Origin: Porticoccaceae bacterium | GTDB taxonomy: Bacteria; Pseudomonadota; Gammaproteobacteria; Pseudomonadales; Porticoccaceae | Reading direction: 5' to 3' | Assembly: GCA_024644595.1 (NCBI GenBank) | Contig: JAHEHL010000009.1 | Coordinates: forward strand, 62,001-126,000 | DNA: 64,000 nt | Shown: piece after piece, positions 17,004 through 25,169 of the stretch | How the letters are laid out: each line of letters opens with the position of its first letter | Numbering within the stretch: the first letter of the stretch is position 1 | Translations under genes and position numbers: made by a program | Notes under the pieces: model-generated | Told to the model about the DNA's origin: nothing | Database searches by the model: none | What the model saw: only the letters and a program-made list of their open reading frames with translations

Positions 17004-17999
17004 ATGGCCAACAATCCACAAAAAAAAGCCGCCACGGAGAAAATTTCCCCGAACCTCTCGGTCGGCTTTGTATTGATGCCGAGCTTTACCCTGCTTCCTT
17101 TTTCTGCCTTTGTCGACGCACTGCGGCTGGCTGCAGATGAAGGTGACCAAAGTCAGCAGATCAACTGTCACTGGACCGTGATGGGACAGACACTTGAGCC
17201 AATCGCATCCAGCTGTGGGGTCAGTGTGCAGCCTTGGGAGACCTATCGTGATCCGGCGAACTTTGACTATATTGTCGTCGTCGGCGGCCTTCTGCCGCAC
17301 ACGTTGCAGGGCAGCCAGCATGTGATCAATTATCTACAGCGAGCAGATCGATCCCACACGCCAATTGTGGGACTCTGTACGGGTTCATTTGCCATGATTC
17401 GCGCGGGACTTATGAAAGATCGTCGCTGCTGTGTCAGTTGGTTTCACTACAAGGATCTCACTGATCGATACAGCGATGTAACGCCGGTTGCCGAACAACT
17501 ATTTGTCGACGATGGCGATCGTATTACCTGCGCAGGAGGTGCCGTCGCCGCCGATCTGGCAGCCTATATTATCGAACGTCATCTGGGACAGAGCTGGGCG
17601 CGCAAAAGTTTACGGATACTAGTAATGGACAGCCCGCGCCCGGCAAACTCGCCACAGCCACAGCCCAGCGCAGCCTACAGAGTTGATAATAAGTGGGTAA
17701 AACGCGCGTTGCTATTGCTTGAACAAAACCTCAGTCGGCCGCTAGCCACTGATGAAATTGCAACTCGCCTGAATATTTCCAAGCGCCAGCTAGAGCGTTT
17801 ATTTATCAGTGAAACCGGTGATAGCCTGCAAAAATTTTACCGCAAAATTCGACTCAACTACGGACTCTGGTTACTGCAAAACACGCCTCGTTCGATTACC
17901 GATATTGCGCAAGAAACCGGTTTTTCGGACACAGCTCACTTCTCGCGTGTATTTCGCAGTATGTTTGATAAAAAGCCTTCAGAGTTTCGTAACAGCTAG
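17004..17999 (+). CDS. GlxA-type AraC family transcriptional regulator (sox-adjacent)
   Basis: A 331-aa regulator with an N-terminal DJ-1/PfpI (class I glutamine amidotransferase-like) sensing domain at about 15-205 (VGFVLMPSFTLLPFSAFVDALRLAADEG; GLCTGSFAMIRAGL) and a C-terminal AraC double helix-turn-helix at about 230-331 (LATDEIATRLNISKRQLERLF; SITDIAQETGFSDTAHFSRVFRSMFDKKPSEFR). Pseudomonas regulators of this architecture (GbdR, SouR, CdhR) sense betaine/dimethylglycine, sarcosine and carnitine. It is transcribed divergently from soxBDAG with AAAGGGG ahead of its ATG, so control of sox is likely. The ligand cannot be read from sequence. It ends 5 bp from its convergent paralogue. Confidence 0.92.
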   Translation: MANNPQKKAATEKISPNLSVGFVLMPSFTLLPFSAFVDALRLAADEGDQSQQINCHWTVMGQTLEPIASSCGVSVQPWETYRDPANFDYIVVVGGLLPHTLQGSQHVINYLQRADRSHTPIVGLCTGSFAMIRAGLMKDRRCCVSWFHYKDLTDRYSDVTPVAEQLFVDDGDRITCAGGAVAADLAAYIIERHLGQSWARKSLRILVMDSPRPANSPQPQPSAAYRVDNKWVKRALLLLEQNLSRPLATDEIATRLNISKRQLERLFISETGDSLQKFYRKIRLNYGLWLLQNTPRSITDIAQETGFSDTAHFSRVFRSMFDKKPSEFRNS

Positions 18000-18004
18000 T
18001 CGAG

Positions 18005-18991
18005 TTAAGCGAGCATCCGACGCTCATTGCTCGGCGCTTTGCCATACAGGTCGCTGTAACATTTGCTGAAATGGGGCGCAGTGGAGAAGCCACAGCTTAT
18101 CGCCACATCGATAACGGGGATTGAGGTCTGTAATAACAGCAGACGCGCCCGCGATAGCCGTAGCTCAAGGTAATAACGCGATGGCGCACAATGAAGGTAG
18201 CGGTTAAATAGCCGCTCCAGTTGGCGCCGTGAAATGCCGACATACTCGGCCACCTCATCCAGTGTCAGCGGTTCTTCAATATTGCTCTCCATCAGAGTCA
18301 CTGCATCCACTAGCCGTGGCTGGCTGGCACCAATCAGATACTTCAGTGGCGCGCGCTGGGCGTCCTTCTCTGTTCGCACTCGGTCACAGGTAAACTGATC
18401 GGAAATATCCTGCACCAACTGATGGCCGTGGATACTTGAGATAAGGTTGAGCATCAGATCAATCGAACTGATGCCACCGGAACAGGTATAGCGATCGCGA
18501 TCAATGACAAACAAACTGGAGGTAATATTGTGATTGGGAAATTCCTCACGCATGCTGGCGAGATGTTCCCAGTGAATAGTAAAGCGGTAACCATCGAGTA
18601 ATCCGGCCGCGGCCAGAACATAGCTGCCGGTGCACATCGCACCCAACACAACCTTTTTCTTTGCCAGGCCACGCAGCGTATCTATTACCAATTTACTGCT
18701 ATAGTTTTTAATCCTGTAGCCGCCGCACACCATCAAGATGGTCATCGGCCCCGCATCAACCAACCCGCCATCAACTTTAACCTCCAAGCCAGCACTCGAT
18801 ACAACCGGCTCTCCGTCAATACTGAATACCGACCAGCGATACAGTGGGCTCCCGCTGAGCCGATTGGCCAGGCGCAACATACCAATAGCATTGGTGAAGG
18901 TGCTCAGTGTGTACTCAGGCATGAGAAGAAAGCCGATATGCAAGGTTACCGGTGGTTCGACAGGTTCTGCGGGTTCAACGTATTTGGCCAT
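18005..18991 (-). CDS. GlxA-type AraC family transcriptional regulator (corrinoid-operon side)
   Basis: A 328-aa paralogue of the neighbouring regulator. The DJ-1/PfpI-like domain is at about 18-205 (HIGFLLMPEYTLSTFTNAIGMLRLAN; GAMCTGSYVLAAAGL; TCSGGISSIDLML) and the AraC DNA-binding domain at about 225-328 (LTLDEVAEYVGISRRQLERLFNRYL; VIDVAISCGFSTAPHFSKCYSDLYGKAP). The ribosome-binding site GAAAGG lies 8 nt before the ATG. It follows the corrinoid/betaine operon on the same strand after a 132-bp gap holding a possible TATACT -10 box. It is a good candidate to regulate that operon, by analogy with GbdR, which responds to glycine betaine and dimethylglycine. Confidence 0.92.
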   Translation of the reverse strand: MAKYVEPAEPVEPPVTLHIGFLLMPEYTLSTFTNAIGMLRLANRLSGSPLYRWSVFSIDGEPVVSSAGLEVKVDGGLVDAGPMTILMVCGGYRIKNYSSKLVIDTLRGLAKKKVVLGAMCTGSYVLAAAGLLDGYRFTIHWEHLASMREEFPNHNITSSLFVIDRDRYTCSGGISSIDLMLNLISSIHGHQLVQDISDQFTCDRVRTEKDAQRAPLKYLIGASQPRLVDAVTLMESNIEEPLTLDEVAEYVGISRRQLERLFNRYLHCAPSRYYLELRLSRARLLLLQTSIPVIDVAISCGFSTAPHFSKCYSDLYGKAPSNERRMLA

Positions 18992-19065
18992 TCAAAACGC
19001 CTTTCTATTTTTTTTATTGTCCTGAATGTAAGCGGCGAAGTCTTACCTCAGATTTATTTTTCCCG

Positions 19066-19071
19066 AGTATA
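19066..19071 (-). promoter_or_regulatory. Possible -10 box upstream of the second GlxA-type regulator
   Basis: On the minus strand TATACT occurs 75 bp ahead of the regulator ATG. The best -35 (TTGAAG) is only 15 bp away, so the match is partial. It would allow the regulator to be expressed independently of the operon above it. Confidence 0.25.
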
Positions 19072-19123
19072 GGACATCAATGCAGTCTTCAAACAGCATT
19101 TTTTTACTATAGAGTGCGACTAT

Positions 19124-21139
19124 TTAACGACGTCGACGTTTTCGGCCAACACCGGGGTCAGCGATAAGCTTTTCCGGGGGTTTTGATACGGTAGAGAAAA
19201 GGTGGGGAAACGGATCGGTTTTATTGGGAAACGCCATAGCATCGACGAAGTAATCCTGAAACTTAGGCTCCATCGCGGTTTCGATGCGCTCGATATTTTT
19301 GACCAAGGATTCAATTACCTGGCGCGACTGCTGGTTTAACAATGCAATTCGAGCGCCGGTTCCAGCAGCATTACCAGCAGAGGAAACCTGATCGAGAGGA
19401 CAGTCGGGGATAAGCCCAAGAATCATTGCGTGCTGAACATTGATATGGCTACCAAAGGCCCCGGCCAAACGAATACGTTCGACACTGTCGACACCCATAT
19501 GATCCATTAACAGCTTCACCCCGGCATAGAGCGCCGCCTTGGCCAGCTGAATCTGACGGATATCATTTTGCGTAATCACGATATCCGACTGCCCGTCGTT
19601 ATCTGATTGATACAGTAGATAAGACCAGGTTCGGTCATTTTGGGTAATCCGCGCTGTGCGTTCAATCAGGTCACCGTCAATGACGCCATCGACTGTCACA
19701 ATTCCCGCCAGATACATCTCGGCAACCACTTCAATAATGCCCGAGCCGCAGATACCCGTCACTGCTGAATCACTGAGCGACGCAGCAAAACCCTGTTCGT
19801 CAGACCATAACTCGGAACCGATCACTTTAAACCGCGGCTCCAGGGTCTCGGGATCAATTCGCACCCGCTCGATAGCACCGGTGGCCGCGCGCTGACCACA
19901 GCTGATCTGCGCACCTTCAAAGGCTGGACCGGTGGGACTGGAGCAGGCCAGGAGGCGGTCGCGATTACCCAGCACAATCTCGGCATTGGTACCCACATCC
20001 ACGAGCAGCGTCATTTGCTCCTGCTCTTGCGGCTCCTCGGAGAGAATCATGCCAGCAGTATCGGCGCCGACATGACCGGCAATACAGGGCAACACATAGA
20101 TGCGGCCACCGGGATTAATCAGCAGACCCATTTCTGCAGCCGGCACCTCGACGGCAGCATCGGTGGTCAGTGCAAAGGGCGCACCACCCAACTCAACCGG
20201 ATCAATACCGAGCAGAATATGGTGCATTATCGGATTGGCCACCAGCGATATTTCAAGAATGTCCGAGACCTCAGCTCCGATTTCTGCGGCGACCTGCGCA
20301 AACAGATTATTCAAAGCACCGCGAATGGCGACCGTCATCTCATCGGCGCCCTCGGGGTGCATCATCACGTAAGAGACGCGGCTCATAAGGTCTTCGCCAA
20401 AGCGAATTTGCGGATTCATTAAACTGGCGCTGGCCAACACACCACCGGTGACAAGATTACAGAGATGGGCAGCCACAGTGGTGGAGCCCACATCGACAGC
20501 TACGGCGTAGGCTTTATCGCGAAATCCAGACCACAGGGCAATAATGGTTTTGTTGCGGTGCACGGCCACAGTGATACCGCGCTTGGCTTCCCGCAGAGCC
20601 GGCTGCAGGGCTTTCAACAGCGCCACATCGATGCTCAGGCCGCTCAATTGCCACTCTTGCTCAAGCACGTCCAATAGTCGCTGCAAGTCGCCTTTGGGCA
20701 CGTGCATATCGGGCTCTTCGACCTGCACATAATAGAGCCGCGTAGCGGCGTCGAGATGTATATCGCGATATTCGGCGTCTTTGCGCACAATCTGACGATG
20801 CACCTGGCTCTCGGGGGGAACATCAATCACCACATCATCGAGAAGCAGAGTGTGACAGCTGAGACGGCGCCCATTTAGCAGTGGTGATTTGCGTTCGCCG
20901 TATTTAATTTCGGTGGCGCAAATCGGTGACAGGTGACTGCTGGCGGACTCAATCTGGTGCTTGGGAAATGAACCATCGGCACAGACAATCTGACAGCGGC
21001 CGCAGAGACCGCGGCCACCGCAGACGGAATCAATATCTACCCCCAAGACCCGGGCAGCATGAAGCAATGGCGTATTGACAGGAAAACTGCCGCGGCGTCC
21101 AGAGGGAGTAAAGACAACCTTAACCATTTGCTCGGTCAT
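19124..21139 (-). CDS. ASKHA-domain reductive activator of corrinoid protein (RACo-like, DUF4445)
   Basis: A 671-aa protein with an N-terminal [2Fe-2S] ferredoxin domain (C40-x5-C46-x2-C49 and C95 as likely ligands), a linker, and a C-terminal DUF4445/ASKHA ATPase-like domain (AVDVGSTTVAAHLCNLVTGG; LLVDVGTNAEIVLG; TGICGSGIIEVVAEM; RLAGAFGSHINVQHA). In the characterised relatives ATP hydrolysis drives electron transfer that returns inactive Co(II) corrinoid to Co(I). It is the last structural gene of the corrinoid operon, with its start 3 bp beyond the methyltransferase stop. The extreme C-terminus is basic (GVGRKRRRR), echoing the tails of two operon partners. Function is by family and context. 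Confidence 0.9.
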   Translation of the reverse strand: MTEQMVKVVFTPSGRRGSFPVNTPLLHAARVLGVDIDSVCGGRGLCGRCQIVCADGSFPKHQIESASSHLSPICATEIKYGERKSPLLNGRRLSCHTLLLDDVVIDVPPESQVHRQIVRKDAEYRDIHLDAATRLYYVQVEEPDMHVPKGDLQRLLDVLEQEWQLSGLSIDVALLKALQPALREAKRGITVAVHRNKTIIALWSGFRDKAYAVAVDVGSTTVAAHLCNLVTGGVLASASLMNPQIRFGEDLMSRVSYVMMHPEGADEMTVAIRGALNNLFAQVAAEIGAEVSDILEISLVANPIMHHILLGIDPVELGGAPFALTTDAAVEVPAAEMGLLINPGGRIYVLPCIAGHVGADTAGMILSEEPQEQEQMTLLVDVGTNAEIVLGNRDRLLACSSPTGPAFEGAQISCGQRAATGAIERVRIDPETLEPRFKVIGSELWSDEQGFAASLSDSAVTGICGSGIIEVVAEMYLAGIVTVDGVIDGDLIERTARITQNDRTWSYLLYQSDNDGQSDIVITQNDIRQIQLAKAALYAGVKLLMDHMGVDSVERIRLAGAFGSHINVQHAMILGLIPDCPLDQVSSAGNAAGTGARIALLNQQSRQVIESLVKNIERIETAMEPKFQDYFVDAMAFPNKTDPFPHLFSTVSKPPEKLIADPGVGRKRRRR

Positions 21140-21142
21140 AAC

Positions 21143-22036
21143 TTAGCCTCGACGGCGGCGACCGCCTCGCACCCGGCCCTCACCCTCTGCCGGAGGTTCG
21201 CGATAGGCTCTAATCCAGTTAGCGCAGTCTGGATCATTGCCCATCATTACATCGCCACCGCGCACCGCCTGCATCACTTCCGGGTGCAGCGGACTAGTGA
21301 TAGCAGAGGTCATGCCAGCACCCATAGCCATGGTCAAGAACGCGCTGTTAATCCCGTTGCGGTTGGGCAGGCCAAAACTGACGTTAGAGGCACCACAGGT
21401 GGTGTTGACTTTCAATTCTTCGCGCAGCCGACGCACCAGATGCATCACCTGCAAACCCGAGCTATTGATTGCTCCAATCGGCATCACCAACGGATCGACC
21501 ACTACATCGCTGTAATGAATGCCGTAGTCAGCCGCGCGTTCAATAATTTTCTTGGCGACTTTAAAACGCTCATTTGGATCTTCAGAAATACCGGTCTCAT
21601 CATTGGAGATCGCCACAACTGAGGCACCGTATTTGGCTACCAGCGGCAGGACACGCTCAAGAACTTCATCTTCACCGGTCACAGAGTTAACCAGCGCTTT
21701 ACCCTGATAAACAGACAGGCCGGCTTCCAGTGCTTCGATAATCGACGAATCAATACTCAGTGGTACATCGGTAATCGACTGCACCAGCTGAATAGCCTCG
21801 GCGAGAATCCGTGGCTCATCGGCTAACGGGATACCCGCATTGACGTCGAGCATCTGGGCACCCGCCGCTACCTGCGCCAGCGCATCGGATTCGACGCGGC
21901 TGTAGTCACCATTTTTCATTTCTTCGGCGAGAATCTTGCGCCCGGTGGGATTGATGCGCTCACCAATAATCACAAATGGCTGATCAAAGCCAATTTTGAC
22001 TTCTCGAGTAGCGGAACTGATGGTGGTGATAGTCAT
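21143..22036 (-). CDS. Methyltetrahydrofolate:corrinoid methyltransferase (pterin-binding domain)
   Basis: A 297-aa single-domain protein of the DHPS/pterin-binding TIM-barrel family, like MtgA-type methyltransferases and AcsE/MtvA. Motifs include IIGERINPTGRKILAEEM, LDVNAGIPLADEP, PLSIDSSIIEALEAGL, KALVNSVTGE and GASNVSFGLPNR. In this operon it should move the methyl group from the methylated corrinoid protein to tetrahydrofolate, giving methyl-THF. I set the start at MTITTISS (12 bp inside the ORF track) because GGAGAG lies 5-6 nt upstream. The C-terminus is an unusual Gly/Arg tail (GRVRGGRRRRG). Direction of transfer is inferred from context. Confidence 0.88.
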   Translation of the reverse strand: MTITTISSATREVKIGFDQPFVIIGERINPTGRKILAEEMKNGDYSRVESDALAQVAAGAQMLDVNAGIPLADEPRILAEAIQLVQSITDVPLSIDSSIIEALEAGLSVYQGKALVNSVTGEDEVLERVLPLVAKYGASVVAISNDETGISEDPNERFKVAKKIIERAADYGIHYSDVVVDPLVMPIGAINSSGLQVMHLVRRLREELKVNTTCGASNVSFGLPNRNGINSAFLTMAMGAGMTSAITSPLHPEVMQAVRGGDVMMGNDPDCANWIRAYREPPAEGEGRVRGGRRRRG

Positions 22037-22052
22037 GTCTCTCTCCAAAAAA

Positions 22053-23039
22053 TTATCGGTTCGGATGCCAGGGAGAACGATCTCCTAGCACCCGGGTTTT
22101 TTCTACGATCTCGGCAATTCGGTGTTCCTGCTTGTAAGCCATCAGGTGCACGCCGCTGACGCCCTTCATCTCACGAATCTGCTCAACCATCTCGATACAG
22201 ATATTAACCCCTTCCTGCTTTTGATCTTCGGCGCCAGCGAGACGCTTGATCACTGCATCGGGAATATGCACACCGGCAACATTTTTGCGAATCCACTCCG
22301 CGGACTTGGCCGACGCGAGCGGGCCGACACCAGGCAGAATATAAACTTTCTCATGCAATCCCATATCACAGACTTGAGCCATATAGTTTTTCAGCATGTC
22401 GATATCAAAACAGTACTGAGTCTGCACAAACTGGGCACCGGCAGCGACTTTTTTCGCCAGTCGCAGCGGCCGATAGTCAAACGGCGGAGCAAAAGGATTA
22501 GCCGCCGCACCGAGAAATATCTGCGGTGGCGCGGTCAGCTTGCGCCCGCTTAAAAATTGTCCGTCATCACGCATACCACGCAACATCGACAGCGAGGTCA
22601 TGCAATCCATATCGAAAACCGGTTTAGCTTCCGGGTGGTCACCAGACTGCACTCCATCACCAGTGAGACAGAGAATATTCGAAACGCCCATAGCCGACGC
22701 GCCGAGCACATCGCCCTGCATAGCGATACGATTTTTATCGCGACAGGAGATCTGCATAATCATTGAATAGCCGCGCCGAGTCAGCAGTGCACACATACCG
22801 ACGCTGGACATATGGCAGTTGGCTCCAGAGCCGTCAGTGGCATTGATTGCATCGACATAGCCGTCAAACATCTGCGCTCGCTCATAGACTTCGGCCGGAT
22901 CCGCAGAGTCCGGTGGTGCAATTTCAGCGGTCACTGCAAACTGGCCAGCACGCAAAACACGCTCAAAGCGCCCGGGCGAGACATGACCCGGCAATATCGG
23001 CAGGTTTTCGCCCGCTAAGGGTTCATCATCAAAAATCAT
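22053..23039 (-). CDS. metF: Methylenetetrahydrofolate reductase, MetF-type catalytic subunit
   Basis: A 328-aa FAD-dependent MTHFR TIM barrel (FAVTAEIAPPDSADPAEVYERA; DAINATDGSGANCHMSS; CLTGDGVQSGDHPEAKPVFDMD; AAANPFAPPFDYRPLRLAKKVAAGAQFVQTQYCFD). In biosynthesis MetF makes methyl-THF for methionine. Here, next to a corrinoid methyltransferase, the reverse direction (methyl-THF to methylene-THF) is likely, feeding the same pool as DMG dehydrogenase and sarcosine oxidase. Its ATG overlaps the stop of the adjacent MetV-like gene (ATGA), so the two are translationally coupled, like the MetVF pairs of acetogens. Confidence 0.9.
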   Translation of the reverse strand: MIFDDEPLAGENLPILPGHVSPGRFERVLRAGQFAVTAEIAPPDSADPAEVYERAQMFDGYVDAINATDGSGANCHMSSVGMCALLTRRGYSMIMQISCRDKNRIAMQGDVLGASAMGVSNILCLTGDGVQSGDHPEAKPVFDMDCMTSLSMLRGMRDDGQFLSGRKLTAPPQIFLGAAANPFAPPFDYRPLRLAKKVAAGAQFVQTQYCFDIDMLKNYMAQVCDMGLHEKVYILPGVGPLASAKSAEWIRKNVAGVHIPDAVIKRLAGAEDQKQEGVNICIEMVEQIREMKGVSGVHLMAYKQEHRIAEIVEKTRVLGDRSPWHPNR

Positions 23040-23497
23040 ATCTCAGCGATCCCCAATTTTTTCCTTACCTCACGCAACCAGGCACTGGTGCCATTGAGAC
23101 GCGAATCCAGAGGTGGTTGAATCACCTGGATGGTCGACTGCGGTTCACCAATGCGCTGACTGCCCTCCCAAGCGGTGACCCAGACACAGGTCATATCCGG
23201 CTTGACCTCGCAGCTGCCATCACCGCGCACACCGCCACAGGGGCCATTGCGCAAAGTCTTCGGACAATTCATCGGACAGGCTAGTCCGGTTGAGCCAAGT
23301 GTGCACTGGCCGCAGGATTTGGAGTCGAACAGGAACCCTTTGACAACCTTTTCGACGTCAGCAAACGGCCCGTCGAGACGCCGGTAGCCAACCTTATTCC
23401 AGACTGGATGCAGAATTAGAAGCAGTTTCTCAAAGGCTTTGTAGATCCGATGCAGCCAGCTCGCATTGCGCACAGACCAGTAGCGAACACTTTTCAT
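23036..23497 (-). CDS. MetV-like, MTHFR_C family Cys-rich protein
   Basis: A 153-aa protein with seven cysteines in a 43-residue stretch (C62, C65, C74, C78, C87, C96, C104: SCGQCTLGSTGLACPMNC; GPCGGVRGDGSC), the hallmark of the MTHFR_C (PF12225) family. In acetogens the equivalent MetV binds an iron-sulfur cluster and zinc and forms a complex with MetF. A basic, helix-forming N-terminus of about 45 residues precedes it. It overlaps metF and the preceding small gene by ATGA on both sides. It probably provides electron transfer to or from the MetF flavin. The electron partner is not visible here. Confidence 0.85.
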   Translation of the reverse strand: MKSVRYWSVRNASWLHRIYKAFEKLLLILHPVWNKVGYRRLDGPFADVEKVVKGFLFDSKSCGQCTLGSTGLACPMNCPKTLRNGPCGGVRGDGSCEVKPDMTCVWVTAWEGSQRIGEPQSTIQVIQPPLDSRLNGTSAWLREVRKKLGIAEI

Positions 23498-23802
23498 TGC
23501 GCGTCTACCTTGAGACCTTTTCCAGCCACCAGCGCGGCAATGTCTTCATTGGAATAGGCTTGCTCAATCTCGCTGGCAAATTGATCGGCCAACTCTTGCG
23601 GACTGCCCTGCTCTGTAATGTTCATGCTAACCCGTCGCCAGTCCTCGAGATACTCATCACTGCCTCCGCGACCAGCGCGCATAGCCGCACGATCTATAGC
23701 CGCTTGAAAACGGTGACTCAGAATAGTTTTGCCACGTTCGCGGCCGCGCTTAACCAGAACCTGAGCCGGAATATCACGCCAAAACACTTCTATTTTTTGC
23801 AT
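23494..23802 (-). CDS. PF13769 'virulence factor' family small protein
   Basis: A 102-aa soluble protein of the family named 'virulence factor' (PF13769), recognised from EVFWRDIPAQVLVKRGR and the AAMRAGRGGSDEYLEDWRR core. The name is historical and says little about the role. It has GGAG 6 nt before its ATG and overlaps the MetV-like gene by four bases, so its product is made with the MTHFR components. I infer an accessory role in corrinoid-dependent demethylation. No catalytic motif is evident. Confidence 0.75.
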   Translation of the reverse strand: MQKIEVFWRDIPAQVLVKRGRERGKTILSHRFQAAIDRAAMRAGRGGSDEYLEDWRRVSMNITEQGSPQELADQFASEIEQAYSNEDIAALVAGKGLKVDAQ

Positions 23803-23818
23803 TGCAAACTCCGCTCGG

Positions 23819-24445
23819 CTAGCTTAATTTTAAAATCTGCGCATCCAGAGCAGTGTGCAAATCACCGTATCCACAGTGATGGTGTTGAAACACTAGGTCC
23901 AAATAATCAGCGGCCTTCTGCGCCGCCAAAACCAGCTTTTGTTCCTGGCGCTGAGACAGGTAAACGAGTTTTTTATAATGGGCAAAAAACTGCTGCCGCA
24001 ATTCGGGATGCTTATCGAGCTGCAACCCTCTTATGACCAAACGCTCAAAGTGCTCAACCAAAAAGTCGGTGAGATAAAATGTCCCCAACTCCTGTTCAGC
24101 AAGCGCGGAAAACTGGTGTTCTCCAGCAAAAAACGCGTAACAGTGCGCGCCAGGCAGCCTCTCAATATTTTCTTCGGCCAGAAGCTGATCAATCTCACCA
24201 CCGGTCCCGCAATCGCCATAGGCGACAAAAATATGCTGATACTTGCCCCGATTTTCGGCGATCTTTGCCCGCAGTTTCGCCGGTATCAACTTCGGGGTGT
24301 TGTGTAACTCAGCATCGAGACACTGCAAATCCATCTGAGACCAAAGACTGCTGTGCTCGAGGCCGGTATTTTTCAGCCAGACTATTTCACGAGCCAGTGC
24401 ACCGCAGGCAATCACTAAAAGTTTTGCCTGCGTCACATCAGACAT
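23819..24445 (-). CDS. DUF1638 family protein
   Basis: A 208-aa soluble protein matching DUF1638 as I know it: LLVIACGALAREI at the start, then YGDCGTGGEIDQLL, GAHCYAFFAG and a Cys/His-rich end (FQHHHCGYGDLHTAL). The scattered Cys/His residues in ACG, DCG and HHHCGYGD could form a metal or corrinoid site. Its ATG shares one base with the stop of the corrinoid-protein gene (TAATG), indicating coupled translation. Possible roles are cobalamin loading, repair or methyl transfer. No biochemical function is known to me. Confidence 0.8.
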   Translation of the reverse strand: MSDVTQAKLLVIACGALAREIVWLKNTGLEHSSLWSQMDLQCLDAELHNTPKLIPAKLRAKIAENRGKYQHIFVAYGDCGTGGEIDQLLAEENIERLPGAHCYAFFAGEHQFSALAEQELGTFYLTDFLVEHFERLVIRGLQLDKHPELRQQFFAHYKKLVYLSQRQEQKLVLAAQKAADYLDLVFQHHHCGYGDLHTALDAQILKLS

Positions 24446-25143
24446 TAGGCAGTCTCAAGCGCCCTGCGCTCGGACACTAAACGAATCGCGGTGGTCGCCG
24501 CTTCAGCCGCATCACGACAATAGGCGTCGGCACCTACAGCAAGACCAAACTCTTCGTTAAGCGGTGCGCCGCCAACCATAACAATGTATTTATCGCGCAG
24601 GCCCTGTTCTTTGAGCGCGTCGATAACCACTTTCATGTAGGGCATGGTGGTGGTAAGCAGAGCGGACATTCCAAGAATATCGGGCTGATGACGTTCCAGC
24701 GCCGCAAGGTATTCTTCCACCGAGTTATTGATGCCCATGTCGTGAACTTCAAACCCGGCACCTTCCATCATCATCGCGACCAAATTTTTGCCGATATCGT
24801 GAATATCACCCTTCACGGTGCCAATCACCATCGTACCAACCGGCTTGGCGCCCGTCTCGGCCAATAATGGTTTGAGGATAGCCATCCCACCTTTCATGGA
24901 ATTGGCTGCTAACAGCACTTCCGGGACGAATAGAATTCCGTCACGGAAGTCGATGCCGACCACAGTCATACCGTCGACCAGCGCTTCGCTAAGTACACGC
25001 TCAGCTGACCAGCCACGAGAGAGCAGGATCTCAGTACCTTCTTCAATTTCTTCTTTTAGCCCGTCATACAAATCGTCATGCATCTGCAGAACCAGGTCCT
25101 CGTCGGAGAGGTCGGCCAGGATAATATCGTCTTCGTCAGACAT
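24445..25143 (-). CDS. Methyltransferase cognate corrinoid protein
   Basis: A 232-aa B12-binding protein, the methyl carrier between the MttB-type and pterin-type methyltransferases. A helical cap domain occupies about residues 15-95. The cobalamin-binding fold follows with D113-x-H115-x-x-G118 (DIHDIGKN), SALLTTTM and VMVGGAPLNEEFG, so H115 is the predicted lower axial ligand to cobalt. GGAA stands 6 nt before the ATG. It lies 26 bp after the mttB-like gene. The very acidic N-terminus (MSDEDDIILADLSDEDL) could interact with the Arg-rich tails of its partners, which is speculation. Confidence 0.95.
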   Translation of the reverse strand: MSDEDDIILADLSDEDLVLQMHDDLYDGLKEEIEEGTEILLSRGWSAERVLSEALVDGMTVVGIDFRDGILFVPEVLLAANSMKGGMAILKPLLAETGAKPVGTMVIGTVKGDIHDIGKNLVAMMMEGAGFEVHDMGINNSVEEYLAALERHQPDILGMSALLTTTMPYMKVVIDALKEQGLRDKYIVMVGGAPLNEEFGLAVGADAYCRDAAEAATTAIRLVSERRALETA

Positions 25144-25169
25144 GTTTAATTCCTTAAAAAAGCGTTAAC

